This document shows, piece by piece, positions 1 through 5,778 of a stretch of DNA of 8,992 bases. This stretch comes from an uncultured Clostridia bacterium. GTDB taxonomy: Bacteria > Bacillota > Clostridia > TANB77 > CAG-508. The notes under the pieces were generated by a model. It saw nothing but the letters and a program-made list of their open reading frames with translations, was not told the origin of the DNA and made no database searches. The stretch lies in assembly GCA_934177555.1 (NCBI GenBank), contig CAKPPL010000047.1, forward strand, positions 1 through 8,992. Direction: 5' to 3'. Every line of letters starts with the position of its first letter. The first letter of the stretch is position 1. Made by a program: the position numbers and the translations under genes.

Positions 1-88
1 ATTGACCATCAGCTCTTTTGACACCAAGTCTCTTAGATTCACTATCTCTACCGTTCTTGATACTACCTTGACCTTTTTTATGTGCCAT
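1..88 (-). CDS. rpmA: Large ribosomal subunit protein L27 (bL27), N-terminal fragment; 3' end outside window
   Basis: Only the first 29 codons are visible. They read MAHKKGQGSIKNGRD followed by SESKRLGVKRADGQ, the highly conserved N-terminus of bL27, whose flexible basic tail reaches toward the peptidyl-transferase centre of the 50S subunit. The ATG at 86-88 is preceded at good spacing by AAAGGAG, and a TGA stop lies in frame upstream with no ATG, GTG or TTG between, so this start is firm. The gene follows rplU by 88 nt on the same strand with no terminator between, as in the usual rplU-rpmA operon. Oddity: Firmicutes L27 normally starts with a short extension ending in a phenylalanine-rich motif that the Prp protease removes. 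Here the mature-type N-terminus is encoded directly and no prp gene lies between rplU and rpmA. Identity is certain. The gene continues beyond base 1. Confidence 0.96.
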   Translation of the reverse strand, partial: MAHKKGQGSIKNGRDSESKRLGVKRADGQ

Positions 89-96
89 TCTTCTCA

Positions 97-104
97 CTCC
101 TTTC
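97..104 (-). promoter_or_regulatory. Ribosome binding site of rpmA
   Basis: On the minus strand the sequence is GAAAGGAG, 8 nt before the rpmA ATG. This site fixes the L27 start at the MAHKKG methionine and rules out an N-terminally extended product, because the frame upstream has no conventional start codon before a TGA. Confidence 0.85.
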
Positions 105-176
105 GGTTTTAATATAGCCTGTTATTCACTGACTTTTGTGATTTCTCACTTATATTTTTTCTCTTAAAAATCTTAA

Positions 177-530
177 TTATTTTGTTTCAACTTTTTCAGC
201 TTTTTCTGCTTTTTTAGCAGGTGTTTTTATTGCTGTAATTTCAACTTTAGTATATGGTTGTCTATGTCCTTGTTTTGTTCTTTCATTTTTCTTAGCTTTC
301 ATTTTGAAAACTATGATTTTTTTACCTTTACCATGTGAAACTACTTTTCCTTCTACTTTAAGTCCTTTTACATAAGGAGCTCCTACTTGTACTTTTCCTT
401 CATCAGATACTAAAACTACTTTATCAAATGTAACTTTTTTTCCTTCTTGAGCATCTAATTTTTCGAAAAATACTACATCTCCTTCTGAAACTTTGTATTG
501 TTTTCCACAACTTTCAATTACTGCGTACAT
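177..530 (-). CDS. rplU: Large ribosomal subunit protein L21 (bL21)
   Basis: A 117-residue protein beginning MYAVIESCGKQYKV, the hallmark start of bL21, a 23S rRNA-binding protein of the large subunit. The family signature is near residues 84-99: a lysine-rich KAKKNERTKQ stretch leading into GHRQPYTKV. Typical bL21 is about 100-105 residues. This one has an extra tail of about 14 residues rich in Lys, Ala and Glu (after VEITAI), probably a flexible surface extension. The ATG at 528-530 is preceded by GGGAGGTG at about 10 nt, a strong Shine-Dalgarno. It is first in the rplU-rpmA unit, transcribed from a near-consensus promoter at 634-662 through a structured leader that resembles the Firmicutes L21 leader, so feedback control by L21 is likely (inference). 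No prp-type gene follows it, unlike most Firmicutes. Confidence 0.98.
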   Translation of the reverse strand: MYAVIESCGKQYKVSEGDVVFFEKLDAQEGKKVTFDKVVLVSDEGKVQVGAPYVKGLKVEGKVVSHGKGKKIIVFKMKAKKNERTKQGHRQPYTKVEITAIKTPAKKAEKAEKVETK

Positions 531-540
531 TTAAAATGCA

Positions 541-628
541 CCTCCCTTTTTCGTATACTCGCTAATCCTTAAATAAAGGTAGTTATTTATTCATAACTTT
601 TAGTTACCTTGACTAAGCGGATTACAGT
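541..628 (-). ncRNA. Structured 5' leader of rplU (L21 leader-like element)
   Basis: The transcript between the rplU promoter and start codon is about 95 nt and can fold into a nested structure. An outer helix pairs TAATCC (minus strand of 619-624... read as ggatta on plus) with GGATTA (563-568). A middle helix pairs AAGGTA (605-610) with TACCTT (576-581). An apical hairpin pairs GTTAT (593-597) with ATAAC (582-586) around a six-base loop. The place, size and nested-stem design match the L21 leader family known upstream of rplU in Firmicutes (Rfam L21_leader), thought to mediate autoregulation by L21. The leader ends in the GGGAGG ribosome binding site at 541-546. The pairings are read directly. 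Family membership is inferred from context and would need a covariance-model match. Confidence 0.7.
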
Positions 629-633
629 TATCT

Positions 634-662
634 ATTTTAACATATTTATCCAGACTTGTCAA
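634..662 (-). promoter_or_regulatory. Sigma-A promoter of rplU-rpmA
   Basis: On the minus strand a perfect -35 TTGACA (657-662) is followed by a 17-bp spacer and the -10 box TAAAAT (634-639). Transcription should start near 626-628, giving the L21 leader. The -35 box overlaps the T-rich tail of the preceding gene's terminator. Confidence 0.88.
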
Positions 663-715
663 CAAAATAATACAGCTAAATAAGGATTTTTTTGTTTTCT
701 TCCGTTTTAGCTGTA
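662..715 (-). terminator. Rho-independent terminator of the PBP gene, possibly bidirectional
   Basis: TACAGCTAAA (706-715 arm) pairs over 10 bp with TTTAGCTGTA (671-680 arm). The enclosed 25 nt can add a short GGA/TCC helix. On the minus strand the stem is followed by TTATTTTGTT. It starts 9 nt after the PBP stop codon and ends at the rplU promoter. On the plus strand a CTTTTTT run follows, but no plus-strand gene lies upstream to need it. The loop is longer than ideal, so efficiency is uncertain. Confidence 0.65.
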
Positions 716-723
716 CTTTTTTC

Positions 724-2730
724 CTAAAATAGTGTTTTTATTTTCTTTATTAAATAATGACTTCCTCCTAAACTTCTTCCGTTTTCAACCATACTTATTA
801 CTAATAATTGATTATCATTTGAATCTGTTGAGAAACAGTCAAACCAACCTAATACATCAGCTTGTGCATCTTTTGAGCCTTTTAATTCTGCTGTACCAGT
901 TTTTCCAGCAATAGTTCTTCCAGCGACTTTCATATCTTTGGCTGTTCCTTCTTCATTTTCTACTACTTGTATTAAATCATTTTTTATAATATTTGCAGCT
1001 TCTTTTGAAAATGCATTTTCTATTAAGTATTCTTTAGTGTTTTTCTCTTCTATTTGTGGTTTTAACATATTTCCATCATTAGCAAATGCTGAATATATTG
1101 ATGCCATATGTATAGGATTTACTAATATTTCTCCTTGTCCATATCCACTATCTGCTAAAACTTTTTCTGTTGATATATTATCATTATTTGAATATTGAGA
1201 TTTTGATAATGTTAATGGAAATTCTATATCTTCTCCAAATTTTATTTTTTTAAGTCCTGTTACAAAATTATCTTTTCCTATTTTTAATGCTGCTTGTGCA
1301 AAATAAATATTATCTGAATGTATTAAAGCATTTCTTAAATTTTTTGCTCCATTATAAGCTGTTAATGTTGTTATATCATATTCACCCCAGTTATCTTTTT
1401 TCCAACTTAATCCATTATATGAAAATGTATCTTCTTCACTCAATGAACCACTTGTTAAACCTATAGCACCTGTTATTGGTTTAAATGTAGAACCTGGACA
1501 CCAACTTTGCAAATATCTTGCTGTAAGTGGATTTTGATTATTTTCTTTTATTTGATTCCATTCTTCTGTTGACATTCCTAATACAAATTTTTCTGGATTA
1601 TATGATGGTGTACTTACTAATGCTAATAATTTTCCTGTTTCTGGTTGCATTACTACAAAAAAGCCTGAGTCATTTTTTAACTCTTCATATAATTTTTGTT
1701 GTATTTCTGAGTCTATTGTTAATTTTATGTTTTCTCCATTTTGTACATCTATTTTTGCTATTTCTGCCTTTTTTTCTCCATTTTCGTTTTCAATATATAT
1801 TTCTAGTCCATCCGTTCCTTTTAGTCTTTCTTCATACTGTTTTTCTAATCCAGCTCTACCTATTACACTATTACTTGTGTAACCTTTATCTTGATTATTT
1901 TTTAATTCTTCTGCTGTTATGTTTTGAACATATCCTATTAATTGTGCTGCTGCTTCACCTAATGGATATACTCTTGACTTTGTAGTTGTTATTTTTATTC
2001 CTGGTATTTGAAGTAATTTTTCTTTTAATTCTGTTTCACTTTTTGATACTTTTTTTATTGGTACAAATGAATCGTCTTTTACCCATGTTGATGATAAAGA
2101 TTTATTTATATTTTCTTCTGATATCCCTAATATTTCAGAAATTTGTTTTATTGAATTTTCTTTGTTTTCTCCAAGTTTTCCAGGCACTATTCCAATTGAC
2201 GAAACTTCTCCTTCTCCTGCTAAAATATTACCATTTTTATCTGTTATTTCTCCTCTTTTTGCAGAAACTGTTTTTATTCTTACTTTATCATTTGTTCCTA
2301 ATTGAGGAAATATTAAACTTGAATTCCAATTAATTAAATAGCCTTTTTCTTTATTTTTAGATAACCTTACTATATTTGAAAATTCTATTTTTCCTGCTGC
2401 TGTGTTAATTTTTTCTGTATATGATATTTTTGAAGTTGCGTCTTTTTCTTTTTCAATATTAGTTATTTTTATCTCCATATTTGACATTTCTATGCCTTCA
2501 TAGATATTTTCATTTCTTTTTATAAAGTCTTCTTCTGATATTTGTTTTTTTGCCTCTTCTGTTAACATTTGATACATTTCTTTATAATTTTGTTCATTGG
2601 TTTTTTCTATGTATTTTTCCAATATATCTTCTGGTTTTACTTTATTTTGGTTTACTATTGTTATTCCTACTATTACTCCTAATATCAACACTAATATTAC
2701 TGCAATACTTACTACTATTTTTTTCTTCAT
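724..2730 (-). CDS. Class B penicillin-binding protein with MecA_N domain (PBP2a/PBP5fm-like D,D-transpeptidase)
   Basis: A 668-residue peptidoglycan crosslinking enzyme held at the outer membrane face by one N-terminal transmembrane helix (about residues 5-27, no lipobox cysteine). An NTF2-like MecA_N domain spans roughly 33-142. The PBP dimerisation/pedestal domain runs about 150-320, with RGEITDKNG at 159-167 and GRAGLEKQYE at 291-300. The transpeptidase domain runs about 340-660. All three penicilloyl-transferase motifs are present: S414-T-F-K417 with the nucleophilic serine, S472-D-N474, and K610-T-G-T613. The layout and length are like Staphylococcus PBP2a, Enterococcus PBP5 and Bacillus PbpC. 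Such proteins are often low-affinity for beta-lactams, but the sequence alone does not prove resistance. The start ATG follows GGAGGGG at good spacing. It lies 57 nt after dinB on the same strand and may be cotranscribed with it. The 3' end is followed by a terminator. Confidence 0.93.
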   Translation of the reverse strand: MKKKIVVSIAVILVLILGVIVGITIVNQNKVKPEDILEKYIEKTNEQNYKEMYQMLTEEAKKQISEEDFIKRNENIYEGIEMSNMEIKITNIEKEKDATSKISYTEKINTAAGKIEFSNIVRLSKNKEKGYLINWNSSLIFPQLGTNDKVRIKTVSAKRGEITDKNGNILAGEGEVSSIGIVPGKLGENKENSIKQISEILGISEENINKSLSSTWVKDDSFVPIKKVSKSETELKEKLLQIPGIKITTTKSRVYPLGEAAAQLIGYVQNITAEELKNNQDKGYTSNSVIGRAGLEKQYEERLKGTDGLEIYIENENGEKKAEIAKIDVQNGENIKLTIDSEIQQKLYEELKNDSGFFVVMQPETGKLLALVSTPSYNPEKFVLGMSTEEWNQIKENNQNPLTARYLQSWCPGSTFKPITGAIGLTSGSLSEEDTFSYNGLSWKKDNWGEYDITTLTAYNGAKNLRNALIHSDNIYFAQAALKIGKDNFVTGLKKIKFGEDIEFPLTLSKSQYSNNDNISTEKVLADSGYGQGEILVNPIHMASIYSAFANDGNMLKPQIEEKNTKEYLIENAFSKEAANIIKNDLIQVVENEEGTAKDMKVAGRTIAGKTGTAELKGSKDAQADVLGWFDCFSTDSNDNQLLVISMVENGRSLGGSHYLIKKIKTLF

Positions 2731-2756
2731 TTTATCCCCTCCATTTTACAATTTAT

Positions 2757-2785
2757 ATATTATCATATTTATTATATTTTTTCAA
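2757..2785 (-). promoter_or_regulatory. Possible weak promoter of the PBP gene
   Basis: On the minus strand, in the short gap after dinB, TTGAAA (2780-2785) lies 17 bp before TAATAT (2757-2762). The match to consensus is partial and the whole gap is AT-rich, so chance similarity is possible. No terminator hairpin is seen after dinB, so read-through from dinB is an alternative source of transcript. Confidence 0.35.
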
Positions 2786-2787
2786 TT

Positions 2788-3993
2788 TTATATTTCTTTT
2801 AATTTAATTTTGTTATCTAAATTGCCTGCTCTTTTTATACTATTATATCCATATTTATGTTTTAGTTCATCTACTACTTTATCTAATTTATCTTGTTTCT
2901 GATTTTGAATATTATCAAACAATGACATTTGCATGTCTTCTTTTTCTATTAGATTATCTACTCTCATTCCTATTAATCTAATTGGAGTTCCTGGCACATA
3001 CATTTCTATTAATAATTCTTTTGCCAGATTATATATTTCTCTAGTATTAGATGTTGGCCCTATTAATTTTTTCTGATGTGACTTATCTTCAAAATTGTTT
3101 GTTCTTAGTTGTACATTTACTACATTTGCTAGTAAATTATATTGTCTTAATCTATATGTTACTTGTTCTGTTATAGTTAATAATACTTCTTCTAGTTTTT
3201 CTATATTATTTATATCTACTGGTAATGTTGTAGAATTCCCTATTCCTTTAGGCTTTTCTTTTTTATAATTAACAGGTGAATTATCTATTCCATTTGCATA
3301 TTCCCACATCATTAATCCATGTTTTCCAAATTTTTTTATAAGTAATTTCTTGTCTGTTTGTGCTAAATCTCCTATTGTTTTTATTCTCATATTATATAAT
3401 TTAGGTATTGTTTTCTTACCTAACATTAATAATTCTGATACTGGCAAAGTCCACATTTTAGTTTTTATTTCATCTTCAAATAATGTATGTACTTTATCCG
3501 GCTTTGTGAAATCAGATGCCATTTTTGCCAACAATTTATTGTGTGCTACACCAACATTTACTGTAAAACCTAGTTCTCGTTTTACTCTTTTATTGATTTC
3601 ATATGCTTTTTGTAACAAACTTTCTTCCATTAAATATTCAGTTAAATCTAAAAAACATTCATCTATACTAAATCTTTCTATTTTATCTGTATATTCTAAT
3701 AATAAATTATATAAATCATTTGAGCATTTTTTATATAATTTGTAATCCATAGGATATACTTGTAATTGTGGACATTTTAGCCTTGCTTGATATAGTGTTT
3801 CTCCAGTAGAAATTGAAAATATTTTAGCTTTAGGACTTTTTGCTAAAACTATTCCTGCTCTTCTATTTTCATCTCCACCTATTACTGCTGGTATTTCTCT
3901 TATATCTATTTCTGCTCCCTTTTTTAGCATATCAACTGCTGTCCAACTTAAAAATGCATTGTTTACATCTACATGTAAAATTTGTCTTTCCAT
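2788..3993 (-). CDS. dinB: Y-family DNA polymerase (DNA polymerase IV, DinB type)
   Basis: A 401-residue translesion polymerase that extends primers past damaged template. The palm carries the metal ligands: D9 in HVDVNNAF, and D111-E112 in SIDECFLDLT. F14 aligns with the steric-gate residue that excludes ribonucleotides. A helix-hairpin-helix thumb region follows (about 183-205, TIPKLYNMRIKTIGDL), then the little-finger domain. Near the C-terminus QMSLF (355-359) matches the beta-clamp binding motif, and the end has the usual KYGYNSIKRAG. The frame is open to an ATG at 4066-4068, but that start lies inside the preceding terminator and upstream of the promoter at 4012-4040. The ATG at 3991-3993 begins at the family's conserved N-terminus, so I chose it. 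Its Shine-Dalgarno (AAAGAGTG) is weak. A palindrome inside the promoter suggests SOS control (inference). The motif HVDVNN, where DinB usually has DMDAFF, suggests a Clostridia-type subfamily. Confidence 0.93.
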   Translation of the reverse strand: MERQILHVDVNNAFLSWTAVDMLKKGAEIDIREIPAVIGGDENRRAGIVLAKSPKAKIFSISTGETLYQARLKCPQLQVYPMDYKLYKKCSNDLYNLLLEYTDKIERFSIDECFLDLTEYLMEESLLQKAYEINKRVKRELGFTVNVGVAHNKLLAKMASDFTKPDKVHTLFEDEIKTKMWTLPVSELLMLGKKTIPKLYNMRIKTIGDLAQTDKKLLIKKFGKHGLMMWEYANGIDNSPVNYKKEKPKGIGNSTTLPVDINNIEKLEEVLLTITEQVTYRLRQYNLLANVVNVQLRTNNFEDKSHQKKLIGPTSNTREIYNLAKELLIEMYVPGTPIRLIGMRVDNLIEKEDMQMSLFDNIQNQKQDKLDKVVDELKHKYGYNSIKRAGNLDNKIKLKEI

Positions 3994-4011
3994 ATTATCA
4001 CACTCTTTTTG

Positions 4012-4040
4012 ATTATATTTTAAAACAAATGTTTTGTCAA
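4012..4040 (-). promoter_or_regulatory. Consensus sigma-A promoter of dinB
   Basis: On the minus strand TTGACA (4035-4040), a 17-bp spacer and TATAAT (4012-4017) make a full-consensus promoter. Such a strong promoter for a mutagenic polymerase implies that a repressor normally holds it down. The spacer holds a 14-bp palindrome described separately. Confidence 0.9.
4022..4035. promoter_or_regulatory. Palindrome in the dinB promoter spacer, candidate LexA (DinR) operator
   Basis: The two arms AAAACA and TGTTTT are perfect inverted repeats around two central bases, lying between the -35 and -10 boxes and overlapping the last base of the -35. The core AACA-NN-TGTT equals the centre of the Gram-positive LexA box (GAACATATGTTC), but the outer G and C are replaced by A and T. 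Position and target gene fit SOS repression. The degenerate flanks and AT-rich background leave real doubt. Confidence 0.45.
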
Positions 4041-4047
4041 CACATAT

Positions 4048-4088
4048 AAAAAAACTTATAAAGACCATTTTGTCCTTATAAGTTTTTT
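4048..4088 (-). terminator. Strong rho-independent terminator of rny
   Basis: On the minus strand the arm 4072-4088 (AAAAAACTTATAAGGAC) pairs with the arm 4049-4065 through 17 positions including one G-U, around a six-base loop. The 3' arm ends in a run of seven T. It begins 1 nt after the rny stop. As the 5' arm starts with A's, the structure could also end plus-strand transcription. The dinB promoter starts 7 nt beyond it. Confidence 0.93.
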
Positions 4089-4089
4089 A

Positions 4090-5631
4090 CTATTTAGCGT
4101 AATCAACTACCCTTGTTTCTCTAATAACATTTACTTTTATTTGTCCTGGATAATCCATTTCTTCTTCAATACGTTTTGATACATCTCTTGCAAGTAATGT
4201 CATTTGATCATCTGAAATTTTATCTGGTTTTACTATTATTCTAATTTCTCTACCAGCTTGAATTGCAAATGATTTTTCAACCCCATTAAATGAATCTGCT
4301 ATACTTTCAAGACTTTCTAGTCTTTTTATGTATGCTTCTAATGTTTCTCTTCTTGCTCCTGGTCTTGATGCTGATATTGCATCAGCTGCTTGTACTAAAA
4401 CAGCTTCTAAGGTTTGTGGTTCAACATCTCCATGATGAGCTTCAACTGCATTTATAACTAATGGATTTTCTTTGAATTTCTTCAATATATCTACACCTAT
4501 TTCTACGTGTGTTCCTTCCATATCATGGTCTAATGCTTTTCCAATATCATGTAATAATCCAGCTCTTCTAGCAAGTTTTGGGTCTAGTCCAAGTTCTTCT
4601 GCCATAATTCTTGCTAAGTTTGATACTTCTATTGAGTGATTTAAAACATTTTGTCCATAACTTGTTCTGTATTTTAATTTTCCTATTAATTTTATTAATT
4701 CTGGATTTAATCCCATTACTCCTGTTTCTAATGCTGCTCTTTCTCCTTCTGATTTTATTGTTGCTGCTAATTCTTCTTTAGCTTTTTCAACCATTTCTTC
4801 TATTTTTGCAGGATGAATTCTTCCATCATCAATTAATTTTTCAAGTGCTATTCTTGCAACTTCTCTTCTTAATGGATCAAAACCTGATAAAATTACGGCT
4901 TCAGGTGTATCATCTATTATTAAATCGATTCCTGTTAATGTTTCTAATGCTTTTATATTTCTTCCTTCTCTACCAATGATTCTTCCCTTTATATCATCTG
5001 ATGGTAGTGCAACTATTGATACTGTTGTTTCTGCTGAATGATCTGCAGCACATTTTTGTATTGCATAACTAATTGTTTCTCTAGCATTTTTTGTTGCTTC
5101 TTCTTTTGCTTTTTGTTCTAATTCTCTTATAACAGTTGCTTTTTCTGCTGTTATTTCTTGTTCTACTACTTCTAGTAATTGTTTTTTAGCTTCTTCTTCA
5201 CTTAGTTTTGCAATTTCTTGAAGAACTTCTCTTTGTTTTGTGTATAGTTCTTCTACTTCTTGTTCTTTTTCTTTTAGTTCTTTTTCTTCACGTTCTAAAT
5301 CTCTTTCTTTTTTCTCAAAATTATCTGAACGTCTTTCTAAATTTTCTTCTTTTTGGATAATTCTTGATTCTTGTTTTTGTATTTCGCCTCTTCTTTCTTT
5401 AATCTCTTGATCAAGCTCTGCTCTAGCATTCATTATTTCTTCTTTTGCTTTAAAGATTTCTTCTTTTTTTAGATTTTCTGCATCTATTTTTGCTAGTTCA
5501 ACTAATCTTGCAGCTTCTTTTTCTGCACCTTCTATTTTAGATTCTGCAATTTTCTTTCTTATTACCATTCCTACTGGTATACCTATTGCTAATGAGATTA
5601 AGACAGTGGCTAATTTGATTAAAATATCCAT
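4090..5631 (-). CDS. rny: Ribonuclease Y (membrane-anchored endoribonuclease)
   Basis: A 513-residue protein of the usual RNase Y length. It starts bulk mRNA decay in many Firmicutes by internal cleavage at the membrane. Domains in order: a transmembrane anchor (about 2-24), a long charged coiled coil (about 28-190, runs of Glu, Lys and Arg), a KH RNA-binding domain with GRIIGREGRN at 216-225, and an HD metal-dependent domain with H332, the H361-D362 pair in LLHDIGKA, H399-H400 and D417. All expected HD residues are present. The frame is open 29 codons further to an ATG at 5716-5718. That is about at the predicted transcription start, and its product would put a basic, untypical segment before the anchor, so I reject it. 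The ATG at 5629-5631 gives the standard MDILIKLATV start, though AGAGGTG is 10 nt away. A TTG two codons upstream is an alternative. It has its own promoter and a strong terminator. Confidence 0.96.
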   Translation of the reverse strand: MDILIKLATVLISLAIGIPVGMVIRKKIAESKIEGAEKEAARLVELAKIDAENLKKEEIFKAKEEIMNARAELDQEIKERRGEIQKQESRIIQKEENLERRSDNFEKKERDLEREEKELKEKEQEVEELYTKQREVLQEIAKLSEEEAKKQLLEVVEQEITAEKATVIRELEQKAKEEATKNARETISYAIQKCAADHSAETTVSIVALPSDDIKGRIIGREGRNIKALETLTGIDLIIDDTPEAVILSGFDPLRREVARIALEKLIDDGRIHPAKIEEMVEKAKEELAATIKSEGERAALETGVMGLNPELIKLIGKLKYRTSYGQNVLNHSIEVSNLARIMAEELGLDPKLARRAGLLHDIGKALDHDMEGTHVEIGVDILKKFKENPLVINAVEAHHGDVEPQTLEAVLVQAADAISASRPGARRETLEAYIKRLESLESIADSFNGVEKSFAIQAGREIRIIVKPDKISDDQMTLLARDVSKRIEEEMDYPGQIKVNVIRETRVVDYAK

Positions 5632-5641
5632 AATCAATATA

Positions 5642-5648
5642 CACCTCT
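5642..5648 (-). promoter_or_regulatory. Ribosome binding site of rny
   Basis: AGAGGTG on the minus strand lies 10 nt before the chosen ATG (5629-5631) and 4 nt before an in-frame TTG (5635-5637). Its place supports initiation here rather than at the ATG at 5716-5718, but leaves ATG versus TTG open. Confidence 0.65.
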
Positions 5649-5726
5649 TTCTTATTAAGTTTTCAATGTTCGAATAAATATATATTTTATTTATTTGTTT
5701 TTTAATATATTTTTTCAACCACTTAT

Positions 5727-5755
5727 ATTTTATAATTATTATTGTAAACTGTCAA
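5727..5755 (-). promoter_or_regulatory. Sigma-A promoter of rny
   Basis: On the minus strand TTGACA (5750-5755), a 17-bp spacer and TAAAAT (5727-5732). The transcript should start near 5720, leaving a leader of about 90 nt that is very AT-rich and holds an 8-bp AT hairpin (AATAAATA with TATTTATT, around 5675-5697). I recognise no known riboswitch in it. Confidence 0.85.
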
Positions 5756-5778
5756 GAGGTTTATAATAAAAAAGCTCT

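Noticed and set aside
138..149. Small hairpin GTGA-GAAA-TCAC between rplU and rpmA
   Set aside because: The stem is only 4 bp and has no T-run after it. It is neither a terminator nor a known element, though it might be a minor processing site.
732..2902. Several plus-strand open frames of 60-150 codons opposite the PBP and dinB genes
   Set aside because: They encode almost only Leu, Phe, Ile and Ser, lack ribosome binding sites and lie fully antisense to well-supported genes. The purine-rich minus coding strand explains them.
3994..4068. N-terminal extension of dinB to the ATG at 4066-4068
   Set aside because: The extension covers the dinB promoter and part of the rny terminator, has no ribosome binding site and adds residues absent from the family.
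5667..5672. CGAACA half-site in the rny leader that looks like half a LexA box
   Set aside because: No matching second half-site is present at the right spacing, so it is most likely chance.
5632..5718. N-terminal extension of rny to the ATG at 5716-5718
   Set aside because: This ATG falls about at the predicted transcription start, and the AGAGGTG site and family N-terminus both point to 5629-5631.
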